NCBI GenBank assembly: GCA_002746305.1 | Contig: NVWV01000009.1 | Location: forward strand, 1 to 64,000 | Reading direction: 5' to 3' | DNA from: Bacteroidota bacterium | GTDB lineage: Bacteria > Bacteroidota > Bacteroidia > NS11-12g > UBA9320 | DNA length: 64,000 bases | Shown: one piece after another, positions 26,421 through 35,690 of the stretch | Position numbering within the stretch: position 1 is the first letter of the stretch | Layout: each line of letters starts with the position of its first letter | Made by a program: the position numbers and the translations under genes | Notes under the pieces: generated by a model | Database searches by the model: none | What the model was told of the DNA's origin: nothing | Seen by the model: the letters and a program-made list of their open reading frames with translations, nothing else

Positions 26421-27019
26421 TTCATACGAAGAAACATATAAAGAACGGAATAGTTGCACTTTGGCACATTACGGAGACTAAAGAGGAACTTCAAACACTT
26501 CTTCCTCAATCATGGCTTGACTCTTTAAATTTAAATAGGGTAAGTACACACAATCTAGCAGCAAGAGTTCTTGCACACCAAGTACGACCTGACTTTGCAC
26601 CTCTAGAGAAAGACGAATACGGTAAGCCATATTTTGAAAGTGAAGATCACAAAATATCCATAACACATGCTGGTAAATACGCAGGTTTCATGCTCACTGA
26701 AAAGCGAGATTGTGGCATTGACATGGAAGAAATTACCGAACGTGTAAGACGAATTGTCAAAAAATTTGTTCGAAAAGATGAAGAAGATTATTTAGATGAG
26801 GATTTAAAAGGAATGTATGCGATATGGTGTGCCAAGGAGGCTATGTATAAATACTATGGTCTTAAATCTTTGGATTTTAAACAACATCTGAAACTGGACT
26901 ACCAAAAACTTGAAGAAACAGGAACTTTGGTAGGTCATATTAACAAAGAAGAATACAACCAAAGACTTGAACTGGACTACGAATTTTTCGATAACTATCT
27001 AATCGTACATACGGTCTAA
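26414..27019 (+). CDS. 4'-phosphopantetheinyl transferase superfamily protein
   Basis: A 201-residue enzyme that moves the phosphopantetheine arm of CoA onto a carrier protein (ACP or PCP). RDCGIDMEEI holds the Mg-binding Asp/Glu pair and IWCAKEAMYKYYG holds the conserved WxxKEAxxK motif of the Sfp/AcpT branch. SITHAGKYAGF is the third family block. No ATG is present near the start; TTG 26414 is used here. The stop overlaps the ATG of the SDR gene (TAATG), which suggests coupling. The carrier protein is not encoded nearby. Confidence 0.9.
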   Translation: MPLHTKKHIKNGIVALWHITETKEELQTLLPQSWLDSLNLNRVSTHNLAARVLAHQVRPDFAPLEKDEYGKPYFESEDHKISITHAGKYAGFMLTEKRDCGIDMEEITERVRRIVKKFVRKDEEDYLDEDLKGMYAIWCAKEAMYKYYGLKSLDFKQHLKLDYQKLEETGTLVGHINKEEYNQRLELDYEFFDNYLIVHTV

Positions 27020-27792
27020 TGGGTAAAGTAATATGGATAACTGGAGCAGGAAGTGGAATAGGAAAGGCATTAGCCCTTGCCTATGATGAAGACCAAAATA
27101 CCATTATTCTTTCAGGTCGCAAAAAAAACCAACTTGACGAAGTAGCCTCTTTATTATCAAACCCTTATGTACTCCCTCTTGATGTGATTAATGAAGCTGA
27201 AATTGTGGAAGCTGTTAACCAAGTTGATCATAAATTTGGGAAGGTTGATATCCTTATAAACAACGCTGGATTAAGTCAACGAGCTCTAGTACAAGAAACC
27301 TCTAATGACGTCGGTCGCAAACTTATGGAGGTCAACTTCTTTGGTAGTATCCACTTGACAAAGGCCGTTTTACCGCTGATGCTAAAGAGTAACGAAGGAA
27401 ATATTGTCGCAATGAGTAGTGCTGCAGGCAAATTCGGATTTCCACTTCGCTCCTATTATGCTGCATCTAAACACGCCTTACATGGCTTCTATGAAGCACT
27501 CAGTTTGGAATTAAAAGACACCAATATCCATGTTACAGTAGTATGTCCTGGACGTATTAAAACAGATATCAGTAAAAATGCTCTTAAAGGAGATGGGGCC
27601 GCCCACAACCAAATGGATGCTGGACAAGCAAACGGTATAAGCGTAGAAAAATGTGCCTCCCAAATCAAAAAAGGCATAACTCGCAACAAATCAGAGATAT
27701 ACATTGGTGGCGGGGAAATCTTGTTGATCTATATCAAAAGATATATTCCCTCTCTTTTTCGCTTTATAGCAAAGCGAGTCAATCCTAAATAA
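27019..27792 (+). CDS. Short-chain dehydrogenase/reductase
   Basis: A 257-residue NAD(P)-dependent oxidoreductase. The cofactor motif TGAGSGIG (8-15), NNAGLS and the active-site YYAASKHALHGF (YxxxK) with the upstream MSSAAGK serine are intact. The C-terminal hydrophobic/basic tail (LLIYIKRYIPSLFRFIAKRV) may touch the membrane, as in DHRS7-like members. Substrate is unknown. It is coupled to the phosphopantetheinyl transferase, a hint of lipid or polyketide-type chemistry. Confidence 0.9.
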   Translation: MGKVIWITGAGSGIGKALALAYDEDQNTIILSGRKKNQLDEVASLLSNPYVLPLDVINEAEIVEAVNQVDHKFGKVDILINNAGLSQRALVQETSNDVGRKLMEVNFFGSIHLTKAVLPLMLKSNEGNIVAMSSAAGKFGFPLRSYYAASKHALHGFYEALSLELKDTNIHVTVVCPGRIKTDISKNALKGDGAAHNQMDAGQANGISVEKCASQIKKGITRNKSEIYIGGGEILLIYIKRYIPSLFRFIAKRVNPK

Positions 27793-27961
27793 GATTGTCG
27801 CATTGTTAATTCCCAAATAAAAAATGTAGTCTTGTAATGAAAACAATCGCATTATTTATTTGGAGACAGGTATACCTCAAACCATTAATACTCAATACGA
27901 AACATTCAAGTCAAACTTTCTTCTTTAATATTAGTCTAAGAAGGACTTTAAACTATTAACT

Positions 27962-30052
27962 ATGAAAACAAATCTTACAATCATTCTAGTCATGTTTACT
28001 TGTTTTTCGTTTGGGCAGGTCAGTTTACAATCCAATGGAGAAATTCCACCTGAGATTCATGAATCTTCGACAATCAAATACAAAAAGAAGGTTAAGATAT
28101 TCCTGGATTCGTCAATTAAAGAATCTAGAACAGTGCGATTAGCTCAATTAAAATTTATAGAGCAAAGTACTTTTTTAGTAGACGCCATTAAAAATAATGG
28201 TAATATTTATATCAATGACAGTTACACTAAACTCATAAATGAAATAGCTGATGAACTACTTCAAGAATCGCCAGACATTAGATCAAACATTCATCTGTAT
28301 GCATATAAGGCCCCGTATGTCAATGCCTTCTCGACGGATCAAGGAGACATTTTTTTTACAATTGGACTTCTCGCTCATTTAGACAACGAAGCAGAATTAG
28401 CCTTTGTGGTAGGTCACGAAATCATTCACTACATCAAACAACATAACCAAGCTGGATTTAACAAAAAAATTAAAGTAGAAAAAGATAGAAATAACTATGA
28501 AGGACTATCTATAGATGAGAGTTGGGAAGAGATTCATGCATTTTCAAGATCTTTAGAACAAGAGGCAGACATACTATCCCTTTCCTATTTTCTCAAAACT
28601 GAATACGACACCTCAGCTATATTTACGGCACTCGAAAAGTTAAAAACTGCTCATCTCGGATATTCAGACACTTATTTTAATTTTAAATTCTTGCTAAATG
28701 ATAGACTTAACATTCCGCCTAGTTTCATGTCAGACACCATGGAACAGGAAGAAAGTATAAACAATAACCCTGCTACTCACCCAGAAGTAGAAACAAGAAT
28801 AAGCTATTGTCGCAGCGAAATAAATGGTAGAAATAGTCAAGGCAAGAAGTTGTTTATCAAATCATCCGCACAAGATTTTTCTAGTTTAAAACAACAAGCT
28901 AGAAAGGAACAATTACTTCTTCTATTTGACAAACACTATTACGCTAAGGCCATCTATAATGCATACATTCAACGTTCTACCAATATGGAAGAAAGAGATT
29001 GGTATGATAACTTCATAAATCTCTCATTTAACTCTATTACCGAAATAAGACAGATATCCTCCGACCTTCCCGAAAAACAGGCAGAGTACAGTGGTGAGCT
29101 TTATAAACTGTGGCACTTTCTTTATAAAAGTGAGAAAAGCGATCTCTTAGTTATCAACTTCATTAAATCCTACTACGACACTCAGGAGGATTCTTCAAAA
29201 TACAATAAAAACCACCTTAACCATCTGATTACCTTGATGGTCAAAAAAAAATCTTACATTCTTGATAAAATAAAAAGCAGCAGTTCTGATACTTCAGATT
29301 TAGATAGCCTAAAAACAGATATCGTTTTCCAAGAACTTAAAAAGATTATTGACAGTGAATATTTTATTGGCAAATTTGGAATCTTTGGTTCTGCTAACAT
29401 ACTAAATATTAGCAATTCGAAAAAAAATCCTATAAAAACCGACACGGGCTTTCAAATCCAAAACATAAAACATCTAGTTATTTTTAATCCATATTACTTA
29501 AGAATAGATGAACGTAAGGACGGATATGTGGACTATGCAACATCCTATAAAAATGAAACAAAACTTCTAAAATCCATTTCTGATGTTCTAGAGTACAAAC
29601 AAGTAAACCATACAATACTGGATGTTAGAAGCTTAGAGCAAGAGGATGGTGACAAGTTCGATGACATATCGACTTTAAGCGGATATATTAATAGGTTTTT
29701 TATTTATGATTTAGAACCGCGTAAAGAAGTTCTTTCAGCTTCCGAAGAAAAATTAGACTCTTTTCGAAAAAAGTACGATACCAATTATGTCATGTGGATC
29801 GGAGCAAGATCGTATAGAGGGTTAACTCAGCACAAACAAGCCACGACACTCTTAACCAGTTTTATCTTCCCTCAATACCTCCCATATGGACTTTTAGAGA
29901 CACTGGTCAAGAATCATGAATTCCAATTGTTCTATATCCTAATTGATTTAAAAGAACATCAAATTATCCGAAAAAAATTCATCGAATGTCAAGAAGCACA
30001 AGACAGCCTTAATCTAATGACAGTATACTTGAATGAATTGCTTGAGAACTAG
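27962..30052 (+). CDS. Secreted M48-family metalloprotease with long C-terminal region
   Basis: A 696-residue exported protein with signal peptide MKTNLTIILVMFTCFSFGQ. An M48 peptidase domain (about 80-280) has the zinc motif HEIIHYIKQH (HExxH) and the downstream EQEAD glutamate. ATHPEVETRISYC follows, as in the HP-x-x-x-R block of BepA-like proteases. The last 400 residues match no family I know. Its closest functional analogues (BepA) degrade or assemble outer-membrane proteins. A barrel-like gene follows after one base, which fits an envelope role. Confidence 0.85.
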   Translation: MKTNLTIILVMFTCFSFGQVSLQSNGEIPPEIHESSTIKYKKKVKIFLDSSIKESRTVRLAQLKFIEQSTFLVDAIKNNGNIYINDSYTKLINEIADELLQESPDIRSNIHLYAYKAPYVNAFSTDQGDIFFTIGLLAHLDNEAELAFVVGHEIIHYIKQHNQAGFNKKIKVEKDRNNYEGLSIDESWEEIHAFSRSLEQEADILSLSYFLKTEYDTSAIFTALEKLKTAHLGYSDTYFNFKFLLNDRLNIPPSFMSDTMEQEESINNNPATHPEVETRISYCRSEINGRNSQGKKLFIKSSAQDFSSLKQQARKEQLLLLFDKHYYAKAIYNAYIQRSTNMEERDWYDNFINLSFNSITEIRQISSDLPEKQAEYSGELYKLWHFLYKSEKSDLLVINFIKSYYDTQEDSSKYNKNHLNHLITLMVKKKSYILDKIKSSSSDTSDLDSLKTDIVFQELKKIIDSEYFIGKFGIFGSANILNISNSKKNPIKTDTGFQIQNIKHLVIFNPYYLRIDERKDGYVDYATSYKNETKLLKSISDVLEYKQVNHTILDVRSLEQEDGDKFDDISTLSGYINRFFIYDLEPRKEVLSASEEKLDSFRKKYDTNYVMWIGARSYRGLTQHKQATTLLTSFIFPQYLPYGLLETLVKNHEFQLFYILIDLKEHQIIRKKFIECQEAQDSLNLMTVYLNELLEN

Positions 30053-30053
30053 T

Positions 30054-30812
30054 ATGAAAAGACTTCTTATAATTATAATTCTTCAGACGATTTATTGCCA
30101 ACCAGCACTTTGCCAAGAAAAAAATATCTTGGACAAGAGTAACATTATTTACATTGACACTGAATTCCCTGATGCATTTTTTGCTCGATACAATATCCTT
30201 AAACCCTCTGTAAAACTTAATCTAGGTTTTGAGAAACGAGTAAATAAAAACAGAAGTCTCACTGGAAGAATAATGTACAATAAATTCGTCACGTCTCCTT
30301 GGTCAAAATCTAGGCTACGTAACATTGATTACTACAGTCCAGACACTACATTGCCCGCCGAGAGAATAGGGTATAGTATACAAACGGGAGTGGACTTGGC
30401 CTATAAATTTTATCGTAAAAAGAAGAATTCTATATTCCCTTTTGGGTCATACTTTGAGTTTGGTCTTGGTTATCATAACACTAAATTCACTGGCACTAAG
30501 CGTTATTACAGCGTCTATAATAGTGCTAGATCCAGAGATGAGTTAATCCTTGTGGATGAACCCCCTACGGGTGTCAAAACAATAAGTCTTGCATTTTCCG
30601 GAGGCAGACAATGGCTCTTAAACGATAATCTTTTGGTGGGCTTTGGATTTAGATACCGACTACATATTCCTGTGAAATTTGATAATGCCGATTTGTCCCA
30701 ATTTCCACAAAGAGTTCAAGATGAAATCAAAAAACCGTCTTACTACTATCGACAAGATGTACTATTTACAGACTGGTATTCAACTTTCATCAAAGTAGGC
30801 TGCTTATTCTAA
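30054..30812 (+). CDS. Secreted hypothetical protein, probable outer-membrane beta-barrel
   Basis: A 252-residue protein with a signal peptide ending near PALCQ. Alternating strands such as LAYKFYRKKKNSIFPFGSYFEFGLGYH and GFGFRYRLHIPVKF indicate a small barrel of the Bacteroidota type. ATG 30054 is one base after the M48 protease stop; an upstream in-frame start inside the protease is unlikely. No specific family is recognised. Its fixed position after the protease suggests it could be a partner or substrate. Confidence 0.72.
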   Translation: MKRLLIIIILQTIYCQPALCQEKNILDKSNIIYIDTEFPDAFFARYNILKPSVKLNLGFEKRVNKNRSLTGRIMYNKFVTSPWSKSRLRNIDYYSPDTTLPAERIGYSIQTGVDLAYKFYRKKKNSIFPFGSYFEFGLGYHNTKFTGTKRYYSVYNSARSRDELILVDEPPTGVKTISLAFSGGRQWLLNDNLLVGFGFRYRLHIPVKFDNADLSQFPQRVQDEIKKPSYYYRQDVLFTDWYSTFIKVGCLF

Positions 30813-30861
30813 TTAAAATTCTATTTGTCCGTCGCATATACTAAAGGTACTTTCGCAACTC

Positions 30862-31914
30862 TTGAAAAAAGCAATAAGTGGGATACAACAAATGGGAATT
30901 GGCATTCCTAATGTACACGAAGCGTGGACATGGTATCGTAATAATTTATCAATGGATGTTCCTGTTTTTGAGGAAGCAGCAACTGCAGCTTTAATGTTGC
31001 CTTATACAGGTGGCAAGCCTCATGATCGACACGCAATACTTGCTTTGAACATGCAAGGTGGTGGCGGCTTTGAGATTTGGCAATACACCAGTCGCACACC
31101 AGTAGCGGCAGAATTCGAATCAAAACTAGGCGACTTAGGCATTAACATTTGTAAAATGAAAAGTCCTGATGTAGACAAGGCATTCGCTAATTTTGACAAA
31201 ACTTATCTGCTTTCAAAACACGTTGAAAAAGCACCCAATGGAATAAAACACTTCTTTGTTAAAGATCCATATGGGAATATCTTCCAAATAACTGAATCTG
31301 ACAACTGGTTTAGCAGTAGAGGTGATGATACGGGGGGTGTATATGGTGCTATCCTTGGAGTCTCCGACATAGATAAATCCATAGAGTTCTACAGTAAGAT
31401 ACTTGGATACGATAAAGTACTTTGGCAGGGTGAAGGTAAGTATGATGACCTTAGCTCGTTAAATAGTGGTAGGAGTTCTTTCAAGCGTGCTATTCTTACA
31501 CATAGTAAAGATAGACAAGGTGGTTTTAGCCAATTACTGGGTTCTTCACAAATAGAGTTAGTTCAAAATCTGGATGAAAAAGGACAGAATATTTACCAAA
31601 ATAGGTTTTGGGGAGACCTTGGATTTATACACCTTTGCTTTGACATAATTGGAATGCAAGCACTCAAAGATGAATGTGAGGCTGCCGGTCATCCATTTAC
31701 CGTAGACAGTGCTAACTCCTTTGACATGGGAGACGCAGCAGGACACTTCTCTTATATTGAAGATCCTGATGGTACTTTGATAGAATTTGTGGAGACTCAC
31801 AAAATTCCCATCTTTAAAAAGATAGGATGGTATTTAGATTTAAGAAAGCGTGATGCTCTCAAACCATTGCCCCGATGGATGATAAAGAGTATGGCTTTGA
31901 ATAGAAAAAAGTAA
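30862..31914 (+). CDS. VOC-family protein with two glyoxalase/dioxygenase-like domains
   Basis: A 350-residue vicinal-oxygen-chelate protein. Domain one (about 5-145) ends FVKDPYGNIFQITE. Domain two (about 160-315) contains VYGAILGVSDIDKSIEFYSKILGYD, HLCFDIIGM and FSYIEDPDGTLIEFVETHKIP. The pattern is that of a single-chain two-module metalloenzyme; the His and Glu ligands in HLCFD and IEFVE are present. The reaction is unknown. The start is TTG 30862; TACTTTCG (30848-30855), one mismatch from TAnnTTTG, lies 6 nt upstream. The T9SS sortilin-like gene follows after 12 nt. Confidence 0.85.
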   Translation: MKKAISGIQQMGIGIPNVHEAWTWYRNNLSMDVPVFEEAATAALMLPYTGGKPHDRHAILALNMQGGGGFEIWQYTSRTPVAAEFESKLGDLGINICKMKSPDVDKAFANFDKTYLLSKHVEKAPNGIKHFFVKDPYGNIFQITESDNWFSSRGDDTGGVYGAILGVSDIDKSIEFYSKILGYDKVLWQGEGKYDDLSSLNSGRSSFKRAILTHSKDRQGGFSQLLGSSQIELVQNLDEKGQNIYQNRFWGDLGFIHLCFDIIGMQALKDECEAAGHPFTVDSANSFDMGDAAGHFSYIEDPDGTLIEFVETHKIPIFKKIGWYLDLRKRDALKPLPRWMIKSMALNRKK

Positions 31915-31926
31915 CAAGTCAGATTA

Positions 31927-34350
31927 ATGATAAAAAGAAACATTGGAATCAGTGCCCTTATCTTAACAGTGGGAGTCCTTTCGTATTGGGGAATTCAAAA
32001 ATCATCGCAAAAGACAACCGTAAATGAGGAACACCCAGGATGGTATGACCATTATTATGAGCTCAAAGGTGATGAAAACGGGAATATTCCAAGTGGGCTT
32101 ACCGCACTGTGGTACAAAGCAGATCAAAATAATCTTTTATCATATAAAAAAGCAGAGAACAATTTAGAAAAGATTAAAGAAATTGGTCCTGACAATGTTG
32201 GAGGCAGAACACGAAGCATTATCATTGATATTGCTAATTCCAATAGATATTTATGTGCTTCTGTCAGTGGGGGAATTTGGGTAAGTGACGACCAAGGTTC
32301 ATCATGGAATGTTGTAGATGACAATGCTCCAACTCTTTCGTCTACTTCTATTACTCAAAGTCCATTTGATACGGATGTATTTTACTATGGCACTGGAGAA
32401 CCAACCGGAAATTCTGCTGATTTAGGAGGTTTGGGAATTTTTAAATCGACTGATGGGGCAACATCATTTTTGCACTTAGAGCATACCATGACAACTTCAT
32501 TCTCTGGAGTATGGGACATTAAACACTCGCTCACCAAAGATAGTACAATCTACGTAGCGACACATACCAGTGGAGTTTGGATAAGTACAAATGCAGGTAA
32601 CTCTTTCAGTAGAATTACTCAATTGCCCTCGGGCAGAATATATGAACTTGAAGTAAGAGACGATGGATACTTATTTGCTGTTGTAAGTGGGTATGGAATT
32701 GTAAAAATGAATGAAAATGACTTCTCCGTAGAACGTTTAAATGGTGGAGATTGGCCGTCTACTGGATATGGGAGAATTAGTTTTGCAATGTCTGCAGATT
32801 TTCCAGATGTGATGTATGCCCAAGTAGCTGCATCAAGCAATAATTCTCTCTTAGGAATTTTCAAAACATCCAATGGAGGAACGACTTGGAAACAAGTTTC
32901 CAGCCCTTCGGAAGTGAATTTTTCTTTTTCATGGTACTGTTTCAAACTTTCAATGGCACCTGCTGACACTAATTTCATAATTAGCCTTAGTAGTACAAAA
33001 CCACAATATTCTAATAATAACGGTAGTTCTTGGTTTAATATGTCTAATCCGCATTCAGACTATCATGAGGTAACATGGATTGACAACAACGAGTTTCTCG
33101 TTGGTAATGATGGAGGCGTATTCCGTATGAATAAGAACTCAATGGCAGCGTTCACCAACTTAAACAACGGCCTTAACATTACCCAGTTTTATGCTGGACA
33201 TTACTATCCTGAAGGCAACTCAATAATAGGCGGTACCCAAGACAATGGAACCCGTTTCAGTGTTCAAGGAAACAGTACCTTTAGCAGAATTTGGGGTGCA
33301 GACGGATCATTTTGTGCTGTAAACCAGCAAAATGATCAAATTAGGTATGTATCATCTCAAAATCTGAATATGTATCGCCAAGATGTTACCGGCTCTAACT
33401 ATATCAGCAGTTACATTCGAAATCAAGTTGGAGGTGATGCTGGAGTCTGGTTTATAAGCCCATTTGAGGTAAATATTAACGATGGATACCAGATTTATGT
33501 ACCAACCAGACGTGAGACTTATCGTTCTCTAGACGGAGGTAATACTTGGGAAGCTCTTACAAAAAATCTTTTGGGTGACAGTTATGCCGTGGGATTGAGC
33601 AATGATGAAGACCCAACCGCATACATTGGTGGGACATCCTCTAGACTATACAGGGTGGATAATGCTGCATCAGCTGGACTTGAGGAAGAAGTAAATTTAT
33701 GGACAACTCAATATCCAAACTTTCTAGGAAGCACAATAGGATGTATTGAAGTAGACCCTAATGATAAAGGAACTATATACTGTGGTCTTACTAATGTTTC
33801 AACAAGAAGTAGAATCTGGAAAATAGTCAATGCTGACACAGATGATCCAATTTGGTATGATTTGAGTTCTAACTTACCTGAATCTTTACCCGTAAACTGG
33901 GTTGAAGTGGACCCTGATATGAGCAACCATATTATCATTGCTACAGACTATGGGCTTTATTCTTCGTTAAACGGAGGAGCAAGTTGGAATAAGGAAGAAC
34001 GATTACCCAATGTCCCAATTGACCAAATTAGACTAAGAGCCAGTGATCGCAAACTATTCATTTACACTCATGGTCGTGGAATATGGACGGCTAACCTAAA
34101 AAGTAATTTAGTAGCTTCTGTTAACGAAACTGAAATGGAGAATATCCATATTTACCCAAATCCTGTTAGCAAGACTCTTCACATTGACACTCAGTTTGAT
34201 GAATATAGCTTGTACGACAATAAGGGTACTAAGGTTCTCTCCAACAATACAAAGTCTTTAGATATCTCTTCATTACCCGTAGGTACTTACTTCATAGAGC
34301 TATTTACAGAAGGTGAAAAGCATGTGAAGAAAATCCTCATTACACATTAA
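31927..34350 (+). CDS. Sortilin/BNR-repeat surface protein with T9SS type A sorting domain
   Basis: An 807-residue exported protein. After an N-terminal hydrophobic helix (IGISALILTVGVLSYWG), the body consists of Asp-box (BNR) propeller blades: WVSDDQGSSW, IFKTSNGGTTWKQV, YRSLDGGNTWEAL, LYSSLNGGASWNKE. The C-terminus (IHIYPNPVSKTLHI ... LPVGTYFIELFTEGEKHVKKILI) is a canonical type A T9SS sorting domain. Such proteins are surface propellers of unknown ligand, sometimes called VPS10-like. A longer paralogue without the sorting tail lies at 47691-50948. A bidirectional terminator follows. Confidence 0.92.
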   Translation: MIKRNIGISALILTVGVLSYWGIQKSSQKTTVNEEHPGWYDHYYELKGDENGNIPSGLTALWYKADQNNLLSYKKAENNLEKIKEIGPDNVGGRTRSIIIDIANSNRYLCASVSGGIWVSDDQGSSWNVVDDNAPTLSSTSITQSPFDTDVFYYGTGEPTGNSADLGGLGIFKSTDGATSFLHLEHTMTTSFSGVWDIKHSLTKDSTIYVATHTSGVWISTNAGNSFSRITQLPSGRIYELEVRDDGYLFAVVSGYGIVKMNENDFSVERLNGGDWPSTGYGRISFAMSADFPDVMYAQVAASSNNSLLGIFKTSNGGTTWKQVSSPSEVNFSFSWYCFKLSMAPADTNFIISLSSTKPQYSNNNGSSWFNMSNPHSDYHEVTWIDNNEFLVGNDGGVFRMNKNSMAAFTNLNNGLNITQFYAGHYYPEGNSIIGGTQDNGTRFSVQGNSTFSRIWGADGSFCAVNQQNDQIRYVSSQNLNMYRQDVTGSNYISSYIRNQVGGDAGVWFISPFEVNINDGYQIYVPTRRETYRSLDGGNTWEALTKNLLGDSYAVGLSNDEDPTAYIGGTSSRLYRVDNAASAGLEEEVNLWTTQYPNFLGSTIGCIEVDPNDKGTIYCGLTNVSTRSRIWKIVNADTDDPIWYDLSSNLPESLPVNWVEVDPDMSNHIIIATDYGLYSSLNGGASWNKEERLPNVPIDQIRLRASDRKLFIYTHGRGIWTANLKSNLVASVNETEMENIHIYPNPVSKTLHIDTQFDEYSLYDNKGTKVLSNNTKSLDISSLPVGTYFIELFTEGEKHVKKILITH

Positions 34351-34365
34351 AGAAAATTCATCTCA

Positions 34366-34404
34366 TAAAAAAGTCCAAATCATAAACGATTTGGACTTTT
34401 TTTA
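34366..34404. terminator. Bidirectional intrinsic terminator between convergent genes
   Basis: AAGTCCAAATC (34371-34381), loop ATAAAC, GATTTGGACTT (34388-34398): 11 perfect pairs flanked by A-run and T-run. It serves the sortilin-like gene and the minus-strand acyltransferase/dnaG operon. Confidence 0.92.
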
Positions 34405-34420
34405 TTTCTAAAACAGCGAG

Positions 34421-35686
34421 TTATGAAAGTGAATTGATAATTGCTGTTCGTTGATCTACTAGTATTTTCTTATCATCATCCTTCAGACCTACATATTTTA
34501 ACTCGGACCACAAATGAGGCCATCCTTCAAAGACTCTAAACCAACAAATTGCTCCATACATTCCACTAATAGTGAAGAGTATCCACCAATAAGAGGGTAA
34601 GAATATCGCTGTCAATATTGCAACTCCAATACCCAATCCCAAAGCTTGTACAACTCCTATTCCCACTTTTACGGCGTCCCTAAATACAATATTTTTAAAA
34701 GATCTTTTGACCAATCTGTCATTCATCTTAAAGAGCAACCACCATATTGCAAAAATGGGTAAACTAAACCCTGCTGTAACTAGGGCAACTAATGCTGACA
34801 CAAAATCAAATGATCGGTTTCCTACATTGGAATCAAGAACTTCATACTTAGATAAGCTTTTTTGATAGCTTCTTACCTTAGCTGCAAAATCCTCATTCAT
34901 CTGATTTGCCTTAGCTATTGATAGCTTCCACCTATCCTTGATCTTAAACGGAATGGCTTCATAATTTTCATTCACCATCAACTCATGAACGAATTCCTTT
35001 TCTTCTGTAAATTGACCTTTTGTAGTCACGAAGGAGGCATCAAATGCTTCTTGAACTCTATCGGTAACCATGTTGGCAAAACCTCTTTCATCATTCTTAA
35101 TCATTTCCGTGTATTCCTTAATCGGAATAGGTTTATGATAAGTCACATGAACAGTTTTAAATAAATGGGGCCAAAAACTAGTATAATTTAACGCTGTCGG
35201 TACAATATGTAAATCCATCTCGAAATTACTGCGTTTAGCCATTTCTATACCCATAGCTCCAGTTCCTTTTTTAAGTGGTCTTACGGCTTTCTCAGGATAC
35301 GCTACGCCCTCTGTAAATATCAGTATACAATGTTTTAAGTTGAAACGTTCAAACAACTCATCCATCGTTCGAGCATTACCACTACGGGCCGTTTTAGGAT
35401 CCGCATCTCTCGCTCTAAAAATCGGTAGAATTCTCATACTTCGTAACATGTAATTTGCTACAGGCTTGGCAAAAACATCACCCCTTGTGAGCGTATAAAC
35501 TCGTCTACCACTAATATGCTCGAATACAACTCCATCAAAAAATGAATTGGGATGTGTACTTGCTATCAAAACAGGCACATCCTTGGTAAAGTTTTCGACA
35601 CCATCAAAATGCACCTTCCTCACCATGATCCCAACAGGAAGCCTTAAAGCATTCCTAAAAAAATGAAACATCCACTCGTTTACCAT
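34421..35686 (-). CDS. PlsC-type 1-acyl-glycerol-phosphate acyltransferase family protein
   Basis: A 421-residue membrane acyltransferase. STHPNSFFDG supplies the catalytic HxxxxD (HPNSFFD), VYTLTRGDVFAKP the second block and LIFTEGVAYPE the substrate-binding FPEG-like motif. The C-terminal third has two to four membrane helices (SLPIFAIWWLLF, GIGVAILTAIFLPSYWWILF). The likely role is acylation of lysophosphatidate or another glycerolipid. ATG 35686 follows the dnaG stop by 4 nt, so the two genes are co-transcribed. The protein is longer than plain PlsC (about 250). Confidence 0.88.
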   Translation of the reverse strand: MVNEWMFHFFRNALRLPVGIMVRKVHFDGVENFTKDVPVLIASTHPNSFFDGVVFEHISGRRVYTLTRGDVFAKPVANYMLRSMRILPIFRARDADPKTARSGNARTMDELFERFNLKHCILIFTEGVAYPEKAVRPLKKGTGAMGIEMAKRSNFEMDLHIVPTALNYTSFWPHLFKTVHVTYHKPIPIKEYTEMIKNDERGFANMVTDRVQEAFDASFVTTKGQFTEEKEFVHELMVNENYEAIPFKIKDRWKLSIAKANQMNEDFAAKVRSYQKSLSKYEVLDSNVGNRSFDFVSALVALVTAGFSLPIFAIWWLLFKMNDRLVKRSFKNIVFRDAVKVGIGVVQALGLGIGVAILTAIFLPSYWWILFTISGMYGAICWFRVFEGWPHLWSELKYVGLKDDDKKILVDQRTAIINSLS

Positions 35687-35690
35687 TATT

